Below, piece by piece: positions 43,427 to 52,177 of a stretch of DNA of 64,000 nt. Position 1 is the stretch's first letter. Each line of letters starts with the position of its first letter. Source of the stretch: Puia sp963703355. GTDB taxonomy: Bacteria > Bacteroidota > Bacteroidia > Chitinophagales > Chitinophagaceae. The notes beneath the pieces were generated by a model. The model saw only the letters and a program-made list of their open reading frames with translations, did not search any database and was not told where the DNA came from. The translations under genes were made by a program, and so were the position numbers. The stretch spans positions 496,001 to 560,000 of the forward strand of contig OY969813.1 of the NCBI GenBank assembly GCA_963703355.1, in the 5' to 3' direction.

Positions 43427-45343
43427 ATGGCTTTTCACAATTTAGCTGAGTTTTTGAACGCGTTGGAATCTGCAGGTGAACTCATTCGCATCAAAGAATA
43501 TGTAAATCCTGCATTAGAAATTGCTGAAATTACAGATCGAATCAGCAAAACTGCCAGTCGCAATAAAGCACTCCTTTTTGAAAACACGGGATATGATTTC
43601 CCGGTATTGATGAATGCTTACGGCAGCGAAAAAAGAATGTGTATTGCGCTGGGTGTATCCCGACTGGATGATATCAGTAAAGAAATTGAAACCCTGTTCA
43701 AATTATTAGCGGGGCCAAAAGAATCCATTCTCGATAAGCTAAAAGTTCTTCCCAAACTTACACAGTTTGCTGCCTGGATGCCCAAAGTAATTCGTGGAAA
43801 AGGCACTTGTCATGAAATCGTAATGGAAAATCCGGATCTGAATAAACTTCCCATTATCACCTGCTGGCCGAAAGACGGTGGTCCCTTTATTACCCTCCCT
43901 GTAATTCATACGAAAGATCCGGAAACAGGCATACGCAATGTGGGCATGTACCGAATGCAATTACTTAGCGAAAGACTTACCGGTATGCACTGGCACAAAC
44001 ACAAAGTGAGCGCACGACATTTTGAAGCATATAAAAAACTAAAAAAGCGCATGCCCGTGGCCGTTGCACTGGGAGGAGATCCGGTATATGCGTATGCTGC
44101 TACGGCTCCATTACCCGATAACGTGGATGAATACATGCTGGCAGGATTCTTAAGAAAAAAGAAAGTAGAGCTGGTTCGATGTCTCACACAACCGGAAATT
44201 GAAGTGCCGGCCGATGCAGATATCGTTATTGAGGGTTATGTAGATCCTGAAGAAGCCCCCATTTGGGAAGGACCCTTCGGAGATCATACAGGATATTATT
44301 CCTTGCCCGATTGGTATCCGTCGTTTCATGTAACGGCTATCACGCACAAAAAAAATGCGATATATCCGGCAACCATCGTGGGTATACCACCTCAGGAAGA
44401 TGCCTGGTTAGGTAAGGCAACCGAAAGAATTTTTCTCGCACCAATGAAGATGATGATGATACCGGAAATCGTGGATATGGAAATGCCCGTTGAAGGCGTA
44501 TTCCATAATCTGGTAATTGCACAGATACATAAAACCTTTGCGGGCCACGGACAAAAAGTAATGAGCGCCATGTGGGGAGCGGGACAAATGATGTTCAATA
44601 AAATATTGGTATTGGTTGATGAAGGCATCTCCATTACGGATTATTTATCGCTGGCGAAATATGTATTCAATAATTTAAATCCTTCAACGGATATCACTTT
44701 TGCGCAGGGACCCATGGACGTATTGGATCACAGCTGCAGTAAACTGGGATTTGGCGGTAAAATGTGTATCGACGGAACAAAAAAAATGGATGAGGAATTG
44801 GATGAACGATATGAAATTAACAATGATACCTTTTTGCCTGACAACCATTGGCTCGAAGATTTTCCCGAAATAAAATCGGTTAACAGACAATTATTGGAAA
44901 GAGAAATTCCCTGTCTGATTGTATCAGTAATCAAATCCCGTAAATACCAGGTCCGCGATTTACATGCAGGTTTTGCTGAAAAAATATTTAAAGAGTCGGG
45001 CGTGAAAATGATTCTATATGTTGATGAAAATATTGACCCTTCCAACCTGCCAGTTGCACTCTGGCGCTTCTGCAATAACCTGGATCCAAAGCGCGACTCC
45101 ATAGTGTTTGAAGGCAGGAGAGGAGATAAAATACACGCCTGCATGGGCCTCGACGGAACTACAAAAACACTCGCTCTAGATAATTTCCAGCGTGACTGGC
45201 CCAATATCATCGTCGCGGATGAAAAAACAATGGATGCGATTGATAAGAAGTGGGGCTCTCTAAATATTGGTGCCTTCATACCATCACCATCGCTTGCCTT
45301 CAGAGATCAACTATATGGCGAAGGTGCCGTTGCGATTGTCTAA
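43427..45343 (+). CDS. UbiD-family decarboxylase (menaquinone biosynthesis type)
   Basis: A 638-residue UbiD-fold enzyme that would use prenylated FMN. Conserved blocks include GIRNVGMYRMQLLSERLTGMHW, VAVALGGDPVYAYAATAPLP, WEGPFGDHTGYYSL and PMDVLDHSC. It is longer than E. coli UbiD (about 497 residues), with a C-terminal extension that I associate with the menaquinone-decarboxylase group in Bacteroidota. It would remove a carboxylate from the aromatic quinone precursor. The prFMN synthase (ubiX) is not in the window. Confidence 0.88.
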   Translation: MAFHNLAEFLNALESAGELIRIKEYVNPALEIAEITDRISKTASRNKALLFENTGYDFPVLMNAYGSEKRMCIALGVSRLDDISKEIETLFKLLAGPKESILDKLKVLPKLTQFAAWMPKVIRGKGTCHEIVMENPDLNKLPIITCWPKDGGPFITLPVIHTKDPETGIRNVGMYRMQLLSERLTGMHWHKHKVSARHFEAYKKLKKRMPVAVALGGDPVYAYAATAPLPDNVDEYMLAGFLRKKKVELVRCLTQPEIEVPADADIVIEGYVDPEEAPIWEGPFGDHTGYYSLPDWYPSFHVTAITHKKNAIYPATIVGIPPQEDAWLGKATERIFLAPMKMMMIPEIVDMEMPVEGVFHNLVIAQIHKTFAGHGQKVMSAMWGAGQMMFNKILVLVDEGISITDYLSLAKYVFNNLNPSTDITFAQGPMDVLDHSCSKLGFGGKMCIDGTKKMDEELDERYEINNDTFLPDNHWLEDFPEIKSVNRQLLEREIPCLIVSVIKSRKYQVRDLHAGFAEKIFKESGVKMILYVDENIDPSNLPVALWRFCNNLDPKRDSIVFEGRRGDKIHACMGLDGTTKTLALDNFQRDWPNIIVADEKTMDAIDKKWGSLNIGAFIPSPSLAFRDQLYGEGAVAIV

Positions 45344-45669
45344 GAATTTTCGGTATTTCCAGATACTATGGCCGCATTTTTTCGTTTATGCTCATTCATA
45401 TAATCGGAGAGTGCGCAATGGTAAATAGATTTCCGGCCCTGTCGGGGATAGGTCGCTTTTTTAACCGGATCTCTTACTATTTCGCTTGCGAACTTTGATG
45501 CTTTGGCAAAAACTTCTCTAAATTCGATTTGTTCTTTGGTATAGTGTACGTTGCTGCGATCGGGGTATTTTGTGATAAACGTCTTCCCATTGATGATTTT
45601 CATCACGGTGAGTTTACCAATCCTGCCTGATGTGCCCTGCACAACATAGTTATCCTTAATCTCGGCCAT
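45340..45669 (-). CDS. Small conserved hypothetical protein
   Basis: A 109-residue protein starting MAEIKDNYVVQGTSGRIGKL. The order GTSGRIGKLTV, then FITKYPDRS, then T-K-E-Q-I-E-F-R-E-V-F-A-K-A-S-K-F reminds me of short Bacteroidota proteins of the DUF6266 type, but I am not sure of the family. It is basic, has no signal peptide, and overlaps the 3' end of the UbiD gene by 4 bp. Upstream are four 10-nt ACGT-containing repeats. Function is unknown. Confidence 0.72.
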   Translation of the reverse strand: MAEIKDNYVVQGTSGRIGKLTVMKIINGKTFITKYPDRSNVHYTKEQIEFREVFAKASKFASEIVRDPVKKATYPRQGRKSIYHCALSDYMNEHKRKNAAIVSGNTENS

Positions 45670-45717
45670 ATTTCCTTTTTTTGGAAGAACGGCATTTTCC
45701 TGAAAATATTTTCTGGT

Positions 45718-45757
45718 CTTACGTGATCTTACGTCATTTTACGTCTTCTTTCGTTTG
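45718..45757. repeat. Four 10-nt repeats with ACGT cores
   Basis: Consecutive 10-mers read CTTACGTGAT, CTTACGTCAT, TTTACGTCTT and CTTTCGTTTG. They lie 49 bp upstream of the small hypothetical gene's start and have the period of one DNA helix turn, so a protein could bind all four on one face. Between here and the tRNA-Ser promoter, 45843-45850 and 45893-45900 carry the inverted pair TGCAACCT/AGGTTGCA, and GTGCAT occurs three times. I see no gene in this stretch. Confidence 0.65.
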
Positions 45758-45977
45758 TACAGTATCGCTGTGTCCTCTCCAGGATAGTTTCTGGTTCAAT
45801 ACATACTTTTAATGGCGCCTTACATGGGGTGCATCATTACTATGCAACCTTATTAGGGTGCATTTACCTGGACATTTTATTAATGATTTAATAGGTTGCA
45901 CACGCATACCTTAAGTGCATTTTTCTGCTGGTAATAGACTGATTGACAAAGAATGATGAAGAAAACGTCAATTATAT

Positions 45978-46007
45978 TTTGCCATGATTGCCCAAACCCT
46001 AATTTTG
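45978..46007 (+). promoter_or_regulatory. Promoter of the tRNA-Ser gene
   Basis: TTTG at 45978-45981 and TAATTTTG at 46000-46007, 18 bp apart, form a textbook Bacteroidota -33/-7 pair. The tRNA begins 6 nt after the -7 box, so the primary transcript has almost no 5' leader. Confidence 0.75.
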
Positions 46008-46012
46008 CGCCC

Positions 46013-46099
<87 letters not shown>

Positions 46100-46100
46100 T

Positions 46101-46160
46101 CCGGTCGCTGAAGCGACCTCCGGCGAACGAAGTCCGCCCGAAGTCGCGAAAGAGACTTTC
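46101..46160. repeat. GC-rich run of small hairpins behind tRNA-Ser
   Basis: Three adjacent small dyads follow the tRNA: GGTCGCT/AGCGACC (46103-46118), GGCG/CGCC around an AACGAAGTC loop (46122-46138), and an imperfect CGAAGTC/GACTTTCG (from 46139). Together they look like a palindromic extragenic element that would be transcribed as a 3' trailer. Confidence 0.55.
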
Positions 46161-46190
46161 GCCTGCTAATGAATATTGGCAGGCTTTTTT
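46161..46190 (+). terminator. Terminator after tRNA-Ser
   Basis: GCCTGCTAAT pairs with ATTGGCAGGC (one G-T pair) around the loop GAAT, a 10-bp stem, and a run of six T follows. Confidence 0.85.
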
Positions 46191-46297
46191 ATTCATAACA
46201 CCTTCCGAAATCCGTTTTTTTACTTGCGTTAACAGGACTAAACACTAGTATTAAAGAAAATATTAAATGAAATATTGTATATCAAAAGACCTATGTA

Positions 46298-46402
46298 ATG
46301 CAATATGTTTATATTCTGATTTGTTCAGACGGGAAAACTTATGTCGGTTGTACCCCGGATTAACAACAGGCATGAAGTTCAGCATTTGGACATCATTTAA
46401 GT
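46298..46402 (+). pseudogene. Decayed GIY-YIG endonuclease-like fragment
   Basis: The first 21 codons read MQYVYILICSDGKTYVGCTPD and then hit a TAA. This is the start of a URI/GIY-YIG domain, with VYI standing for GIY and YVG for YIG. In the next frame NNRHEVQHLDII continues the expected helix (usually ..RLKEHN..), so one or two bases have been lost near 46361. The rest of the roughly 90-residue family is gone. This is a dead gene fragment next to tRNA-Ser. Confidence 0.7.
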
Positions 46403-46480
46403 GTTAGCGGTCATTGAAATGCGACCCCGTAAACATCATCAACAGACAATAAAAGGCAAATCTTAAAACCAAAATATTAC

Positions 46481-46978
46481 GTGGATACGTCTTTTTACCT
46501 GGACAAGTTTCAAAGGGCTGCTGACAAACTTGACAAAAAACTTCTTAACAAAAAGCAAGTTGAAAATGCAGTTGTGATCTATGGGAAAAACAGTGTTGTT
46601 TTGAAATTATATAAAAAGTCATGGACAAACCAATTTCAAGACCCACTGACTTCTGAATCACGAATTTTCTTTTCAATTTGGATAAGCGACTCGTCTATTA
46701 AAGAACAAAAACTTTTATATAATATACATGCACTTAAGCTGAGACAGCTAAAAAATTATTCCATACAAAGCAGAAAATTCGCAGACATTTTTAGAGACAG
46801 GTTTAAGCCGTTTGAACATAAATGGAAAAATGTAAGTGTAGATTTTGGGCCGTTGACATTAATGGAAGGCTGGATAAATATAGATGTAGTGAATTTTCAA
46901 AACAACATCTTGGAACTTGCCAATAAATTTTTAGAAATAGAACATTTGGTTGACGACACGCTTGCCCACTTTAAGTAA
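46481..46978 (+). CDS. Hypothetical protein, GTG start
   Basis: A 165-residue cytoplasmic protein starting at GTG (MDTSFYLDKFQRAADKLDKK). It is lysine- and phenylalanine-rich and mostly helical, with no signal peptide. The segment VVIYGKNSVVLKLYKKSWTN could be a short beta hairpin. I do not recognise it. Codon use is more AT-rich than in neighbouring genes and it lies between a dead GIY-YIG fragment and a non-coding stretch, so it may be a recently acquired or degenerating accessory gene. Confidence 0.6.
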   Translation: MDTSFYLDKFQRAADKLDKKLLNKKQVENAVVIYGKNSVVLKLYKKSWTNQFQDPLTSESRIFFSIWISDSSIKEQKLLYNIHALKLRQLKNYSIQSRKFADIFRDRFKPFEHKWKNVSVDFGPLTLMEGWINIDVVNFQNNILELANKFLEIEHLVDDTLAHFK

Positions 46979-47255
46979 ACAAAGGACGGACTTACAAGAA
47001 GAACAACGAACCGCTAAAGTGGGATTTTGTACTTTTCCTTCATCGCTGCTAATAGCTGGCCGACTTCCAATGTCGTAGTTCTGTGCCGCTAACTTCTGAA
47101 TGCAGGGAACAAGCTACCTAATATCAAAGGAGCACACCCCACGTATCGAAATCGGACAGTTTTGCCCGCTTGAAGAATTTGTAATGAATTGATTAATAAT
47201 ATAAAGCAATCCCGGCACTTTTCTGGTTGCAAATCGTTCTATTAAACTGACCCAC
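46979..47255. other. 277-bp gap with no recognisable feature
   Basis: I see no open frame with family features, no strong hairpin with a T run and no exact TAnnTTTG box close to the downstream permease start. The sequence may be decayed coding DNA continuing the accessory patch behind tRNA-Ser. Confidence 0.5.
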
Positions 47256-49673
47256 ATGTTCAAAAGCTATTTCAAAACCGCTTTTCGCTTTCTGCTGAAG
47301 AATAAAACATTCAGTTTCATCAACATCTTCGGACTGGCAGTAGGCACATTATGCAGCTTGTATATCATTTTATACGTGCAGGATCAATATAGTTACGACA
47401 AGTATTATAAAAACGTGAAGGACCTCTATCGTATCACCACAGACTGGACCATACAAGGCAATACAGCTAATTGGGCAACGGCCACCGCTCCCGTGGCGCC
47501 CACTATGAAAAAGGAATTCCCGGAGGTAATGGAATACACAAGAATTGTACCTCCCATTGCCGATGACAATCACCTGTTGAGTTATAAGGATAAATCGTTC
47601 TATGAAAAAAAGGAACTCTATGCAGATTCAACCTTATTCGATCTGTTCAATTTTCATTTCGATGCTGGCAATCCAAAAACAGCGCTATCTGCGCCTAATT
47701 CAATCGTACTGCTGAAACCCACGGCCGATAAGCTTTTTGGGAAGGAGGATCCCATTGGCAAACTCATAAAAATAGATGATGCTTACGGCATACAGAACTT
47801 TATGGTTACAGGCGTAATCGATGAAACCCTCGGTAAATCTCACATAGAAGCCAATTTGATCATATCGATGAATAGTGGAGGATTGGGAGGTTTTGTAAAC
47901 ACCAATCAATCCTGGAGCGGAAATAATTTCATTTCTTCTTATGTGAAATTGCGACCCAATACAAATATCGCAGCTCTGGAAAAAAAGTTACCCGCTTTTA
48001 TTGATAAATACGGAGCGCAACAAATGAAACCTTTCGGGATGTCAAAAGTATTACACCTGCAACCAGTAGGTGTTATTCATACCACTCCGGGATACCGCGG
48101 AATCGAACTCACCAAGGCAGTTAATCCGGTTTTTCTCTACCTGTTGATATTAATCGCCTCGATGATTCAGCTCATTGCGTGCATCAACTTCATGAATCTG
48201 TCTACGGCCCGTGCTTCTAAAAGAGCAAAGGAAGTTGGTGTAAGAAAAGTAATAGGTGCGGGAAGGCGCGATCTGGTAAAACAATTTCTGAGTGAATCAT
48301 TTCTTCTTTCATTGCTGGGCGTACTGATTGCACTACCCTTACTGATATTGCTCCTGCCTTACCTGAATCAAGTCACCCAAACTAATATTCATCTCAATTT
48401 CCTTGCTGACTACCGACTATGGCTGGTATTGGCTGGCCTGATTACCGTAACGGGACTGATAGCCGGCAGCTATCCCGCTTTTTATCTTTCTGCTTTCCAG
48501 GCCGTAAAAGTTATCAAAGGAAATTTCACCAGTCATATTTCCGCGGCAGGTATTCGCAGGTCATTGGTGGTTTTTCAGTTTGTTTTATCCATTGTACTTA
48601 TCATTGGAATTATCATCATTTACAGTCAGCTGAATTACATTAAGAATAAAGACCTCGGCTTTGATAAAAATCAGAAACTTGTTTTTTCTTTTCATACTTA
48701 TCACCTGGCTCCGATGCGTGCTTTCATCAGCGATATGCGCCACGTGGCGGAAGTTAAATCGGTAAGCAGGGCAACAAATTATCCGGGTAAACCCATGATA
48801 AATGACCTGTCGCTATTCCTCGATGGAGGAAATATGGCTACAGCTACCGATGCCAATTTTATTTCCGGGGATGAATATTTCATCAGATCCACGGGTATCA
48901 AAATGATTACAGGTCGCGATTTCCGTTCACAGGATTCCGGCAAAGCGATAATCAATGAAAGCCTGGCTAAAAAATTATCATTGCCGCTTGACAAAGCGGT
49001 AGGCACCGTGTTGCATTCACAGAATGGTAACGGGACACCCTTAGCATTTGAAATTACAGGAGTTATTAAAGACTATAACTATAGCTCTCTACACGAAGAA
49101 GTAAAACCGCTCATCCTGGTTTACGGACAGGAGAGGGGAAGTGACATCATTGCCAACGTGAGCAGCAAAAATTATAATAAACTGATAAGCAAATTGGAAT
49201 ATATATGGCAGAAAGACGTGCCCTCCGTGCCCTTTGAATACGCTTTTATGGACGATGTTGTACAGAAACAATATGAAACAGAGATCATGATGTCCCATAT
49301 CATCAATTCATTTACGCTGATGGCTATTCTCATTTCTTCATTGGGCTTATTCGGTCTCGCTGCGTTCAGTGCGGAACAAAGAACAAAAGAAATTGGTGTT
49401 CGTAAGGTTTTAGGTGCCAGCGTGTTTAATCTTACCACTTTACTTTCTAAAGATTTTCTCAAACTGGTTGTAGTGGCCATGCTGATCGCAACACCCATTT
49501 CCTGGTGGGCCATGGATAAATGGTTGCAGGCTTTTGCATATCGTGTTCCAATTACCTGGTGGATGTTTGCTCTTGCCGGATTGATCGCCGTTACCATAGC
49601 GCTAATCACTGTGAGCTTTCAATCCATAAAAGCGGCCGTTTCCAACCCCGTAAAAAGTTTGCGGGCAGAATAA
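47256..49673 (+). CDS. FtsX/MacB-type ABC transporter permease
   Basis: An 805-residue paralogue of the 36.2-kb permease. The same order is visible: N-terminal helix (FSFINIFGLAVGTLCSLYIILYV), MacB_PCD periplasmic domain to about residue 280, helices after KEVGVRKVIGAGRRDL, second periplasmic domain, and final helices after KEIGVRKVLGASVFNL. No ATPase partner is adjacent. The two copies share the LSTA(R/Q) segment and the LRAE/LRTE ending. It may be part of a stress or antimicrobial-peptide response, but this is only a guess. Confidence 0.92.
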   Translation: MFKSYFKTAFRFLLKNKTFSFINIFGLAVGTLCSLYIILYVQDQYSYDKYYKNVKDLYRITTDWTIQGNTANWATATAPVAPTMKKEFPEVMEYTRIVPPIADDNHLLSYKDKSFYEKKELYADSTLFDLFNFHFDAGNPKTALSAPNSIVLLKPTADKLFGKEDPIGKLIKIDDAYGIQNFMVTGVIDETLGKSHIEANLIISMNSGGLGGFVNTNQSWSGNNFISSYVKLRPNTNIAALEKKLPAFIDKYGAQQMKPFGMSKVLHLQPVGVIHTTPGYRGIELTKAVNPVFLYLLILIASMIQLIACINFMNLSTARASKRAKEVGVRKVIGAGRRDLVKQFLSESFLLSLLGVLIALPLLILLLPYLNQVTQTNIHLNFLADYRLWLVLAGLITVTGLIAGSYPAFYLSAFQAVKVIKGNFTSHISAAGIRRSLVVFQFVLSIVLIIGIIIIYSQLNYIKNKDLGFDKNQKLVFSFHTYHLAPMRAFISDMRHVAEVKSVSRATNYPGKPMINDLSLFLDGGNMATATDANFISGDEYFIRSTGIKMITGRDFRSQDSGKAIINESLAKKLSLPLDKAVGTVLHSQNGNGTPLAFEITGVIKDYNYSSLHEEVKPLILVYGQERGSDIIANVSSKNYNKLISKLEYIWQKDVPSVPFEYAFMDDVVQKQYETEIMMSHIINSFTLMAILISSLGLFGLAAFSAEQRTKEIGVRKVLGASVFNLTTLLSKDFLKLVVVAMLIATPISWWAMDKWLQAFAYRVPITWWMFALAGLIAVTIALITVSFQSIKAAVSNPVKSLRAE

Positions 49674-49716
49674 TTTTTCAATGGTGCCGTTTCAATGCCA
49701 TGTCACTGTGGGTGTA

Positions 49717-49812
49717 TCATACAATGAATAGTATGATTGTGATGAATAATATGTCGGCAATAAGGATGATGATCCCGACTTTTATCAGCAGTTGTCTGTT
49801 GGAACTAAGCAT
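49717..49812 (-). CDS. Candidate 31-residue single-helix membrane protein
   Basis: A short minus-strand ORF encodes MLSSNRQLLIKVG followed by a 20-residue hydrophobic segment (IIILIADILFITIILFIV) ending at TGA. The layout, a few polar and basic residues then one transmembrane helix, is that of small regulatory membrane proteins. An exact TAnnTTTG box lies 18 nt upstream. It ends 43 bp from the convergent permease gene. No homologue is known to me; a chance ORF cannot be excluded. Confidence 0.45.
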   Translation of the reverse strand: MLSSNRQLLIKVGIIILIADILFITIILFIV

Positions 49813-49813
49813 G

Positions 49814-49838
49814 GTCGGACAGGTTTCCGACAAAAGTA
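49814..49838 (-). promoter_or_regulatory. Promoter box and palindrome upstream of the 31-residue ORF
   Basis: The minus strand reads TACTTTTG (TAnnTTTG) at 49831-49838. GTCGGA-N6-TCCGAC (49814-49831) is a perfect dyad that would cover the transcription start, so it could be an operator. Confidence 0.4.
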
Positions 49839-50163
49839 AATGCCCTCCGTTATGCTAATGTATCGGCGAGATTAATTGACTATTAAAAAACAAGTGTAAA
49901 CGAATGATTAACTCTGTTTGCCCTGCATGTTTCTGTTAACTCCACGATAAAAAACGCCTGAATATCGAAGATTTTAAGCCGTCTGGCGAATAGATTGCGA
50001 AGACGGAAAAATCCATCGCATCTTTATATTGTTGAAGCGCGCTAATTGATCGTAACCTAAGAAACTAAGTGAATCCAAATCCGAAAAAACCAAGAATCCA
50101 ATCCTGAAAATCCGAATTGACGTACGACAAAAGAACTGGACAGCTGCCTAAGGGTGGCTGTTC
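49839..50163. other. Intergenic stretch without clear features
   Basis: No gene is visible in these 325 bp. Near the right end an imperfect hairpin (ACAGC...GCTGT, about 50139-50160) precedes a 7-nt repeat array and may belong to the 3' end of the OmpH-like transcript. Confidence 0.5.
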
Positions 50164-50212
50164 GCTTTTAGCGTTAATCGTTAGGCGTTAGGCGTTAAGC
50201 ATTCAGCGTTCC
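50164..50212 (-). repeat. 7-nt tandem repeat array (NNAACGC family), seven units
   Basis: On the minus strand the units read GGAACGC, TGAATGC, TTAACGC, CTAACGC, CTAACGA, TTAACGC and TAAAAGC, in sense orientation to the OmpH-like gene. The last two codons of that gene and its TGA stop are already part of the array (GAA CGC TGA). Confidence 0.85.
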
Positions 50213-50715
50213 AACCCCATATCCTTTAATACCTCATGCGTAATCTCCAGTTTGGGATTGGTATAAATTACGGTGACACCTTCACTTTTATCGAGTATGA
50301 TCGTGTAGGATAACCGGTTGGCGGTTTTCTGAATAGCCACTTTTACCGAATCTTCCATGGGTTCAAGCATCACCTTTCTCATTTTTACCAGATCACCTTC
50401 ATATCCAAATCTGGCCCTTTGCAATTCACGAACTTCTTTTCTGTGAAGAAGCAAATCATCGGACCTTTTTTTCTTTATCTCATCACTTAACATCACTTCG
50501 TCTCTTTCATAATCAAGTGTCATCTTTTCAACGACTGCTTCCTTATCATCAATCTCTTTTTGCCAGATTTGAGCCGTATGATCAATGATCGCCAGCGAAT
50601 CACGGTAGTCTGGCATTTTATTCAGAATATATTTGCTGTCAACAAATGCAATCTGCGCTTTTGCATAAAACCCAAAACAAATAAATGTAAATGCCGTTAT
50701 TAATATTTTCTTCAT
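50203..50715 (-). CDS. OmpH/Skp-family periplasmic chaperone
   Basis: A 170-residue protein with a signal peptide (MKKILITAFTFICFGFYAKAQ) followed by IAFVDSKYILNKMPDY, the standard opening of OmpH proteins. Residues 45-120 are a charged coiled coil (KEAVVEKMTLDYERDEVMLSD...), which forms the tentacles that hold unfolded outer-membrane proteins. It is 13 bp downstream of the DUF2252 gene on the same strand. Its final codons lie in a 7-nt repeat array. Confidence 0.9.
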   Translation of the reverse strand: MKKILITAFTFICFGFYAKAQIAFVDSKYILNKMPDYRDSLAIIDHTAQIWQKEIDDKEAVVEKMTLDYERDEVMLSDEIKKKRSDDLLLHRKEVRELQRARFGYEGDLVKMRKVMLEPMEDSVKVAIQKTANRLSYTIILDKSEGVTVIYTNPKLEITHEVLKDMGLER

Positions 50716-50728
50716 AATTTAAAATTTC

Positions 50729-52126
50729 CTACATGCCGTGTTCGGCAACAATGCGTTTATCTTTTTCTGCTGCCTTTAATAGTTCATAGTCCTTTTCTGT
50801 CTGATCTGCATATTGAACGGCAAATTCGGTTACAGCTACTGCAAAATCGTCCGTTTTACCGATATAACCAGAAATTTCCGGTGCTCTACCTGCTTTGGCG
50901 TGCGATTTTGCCAGTGCCCAGCCGCATAAGCTGGAATAGTCTTTTAGGATTCTGGGAGTAAATTCTTCAACGTTGGCGCTCGCTTTCATATCCCTCAATT
51001 GCCTTACATAAAATTCAGTACCATCCCTTCCGGTCGTCCATCCCAGAAATATATCACTAACAGTCTGCATTAAACGCTGACCGTTTACGACACGTTCACC
51101 ATGATTTTTATACACCGACTCCTCTGTATAATTTTCCAATACCGACTGATTGCCTTCTTTAAATTGAAGAATGATGGCATCTTCATCACTGAATGTGAAC
51201 AAGCCGATCAGGCAACGGGTGCCAACACTGCCGACGCCTACTACTTTTAAAGCGGCATCTTCGAAACGGTATCTGCTCAGCAGCGATTTTTTGTCGTCGG
51301 TTAAGCTATGGTAATAGTCTTCAAAAAAACCATTGGCAGATTTTATCAGCAGGTCACTGTCCGACGGATGATATATTAAGGGTGGATCGTCCAGTATCCT
51401 TCTTTTACCATTTCTAATTTCAGAAATTCTCGGAAATACTGATTCATGCGTATGACTCCTCGCTTTTTTTGTGATCTCTTTGATTTTGTTCACGAAGACC
51501 TTATCTGCACTGAACATTTGTATGATGGTAGATTCATCAATCCGGTTGTACCAGATTTCCAGCTGATGAAGAGTAAGAAATTCGCGCATTTTTTGCGTAT
51601 AGGTCATAACAGCACTATAGGCTGCTTTTTTATTTTCCTTATCGGAAAAATTTTTATATCTGCCCGCTACAATAACACTTGCTGCCAGTCTCTTAACATC
51701 CCATTCAAAAGGTGCAGGTGTCGTTTCATCAAAATCATTGATGTCAAATACCTGATTTCGCTCCGGCGTTGCATATCCTCCAAAGTTCATCAGGTGACAG
51801 TCACCACAACATTGTACATAAATCTCGCTGCAAGGTGTATTGGAGAGATCTTCAGCCATAACGATGGCAGATCCACGAAGAAAAGCAAATGGCGATTGAA
51901 GCATTCTTCCGTATCGTATGGGAATCAGTCTGGCCACCCTGCCGGCACCTGAATCGATCAACAGTTGTATGGGATCTTTTCGTCCCTGTTTAGGTGCCAT
52001 ACTGGAATGAGCTTCCCTGGCAGTTACCGTGCGCTGGTTTTTACCCAGATCCATTCTCTCTTTCAAGGTGGGCATCTTATCCCATATTTTTCTATCGGGA
52101 TAAACCAGTTTATTAACGGCTCGCAT
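50729..52126 (-). CDS. DUF2252 protein (kinase-like fold)
   Basis: A 465-residue protein. The diagnostic segments are SPFAFLRGSAIVMAEDL, GDCHLMNFGGYATPERNQVFDINDFDE and VVGVGSVGTRCLIGLF. The HLxNFG and DxNDFD motifs resemble the catalytic loop and metal-binding DFD/DFG of protein-kinase-like folds, so a phosphotransferase activity is possible but unproved. It has no signal peptide. It precedes the OmpH-like gene by 13 bp. Confidence 0.9.
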   Translation of the reverse strand: MRAVNKLVYPDRKIWDKMPTLKERMDLGKNQRTVTAREAHSSMAPKQGRKDPIQLLIDSGAGRVARLIPIRYGRMLQSPFAFLRGSAIVMAEDLSNTPCSEIYVQCCGDCHLMNFGGYATPERNQVFDINDFDETTPAPFEWDVKRLAASVIVAGRYKNFSDKENKKAAYSAVMTYTQKMREFLTLHQLEIWYNRIDESTIIQMFSADKVFVNKIKEITKKARSHTHESVFPRISEIRNGKRRILDDPPLIYHPSDSDLLIKSANGFFEDYYHSLTDDKKSLLSRYRFEDAALKVVGVGSVGTRCLIGLFTFSDEDAIILQFKEGNQSVLENYTEESVYKNHGERVVNGQRLMQTVSDIFLGWTTGRDGTEFYVRQLRDMKASANVEEFTPRILKDYSSLCGWALAKSHAKAGRAPEISGYIGKTDDFAVAVTEFAVQYADQTEKDYELLKAAEKDKRIVAEHGM

Positions 52127-52177
52127 GTTGAAAACGGTTTAGTTAGGTAAAATAAATTTTCTAAGATAGGTATAGTT

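Noticed and set aside
44728..45279. 183-codon open frame antisense to the UbiD-like gene
   Set aside because: Composition is serine- and isoleucine-rich shadow coding with no recognisable domain.
45843..45900. TGCAACCT/AGGTTGCA inverted pair as ends of an insertion sequence
   Set aside because: Only about 42 bp lie between the arms, with no transposase and no flanking target duplication.
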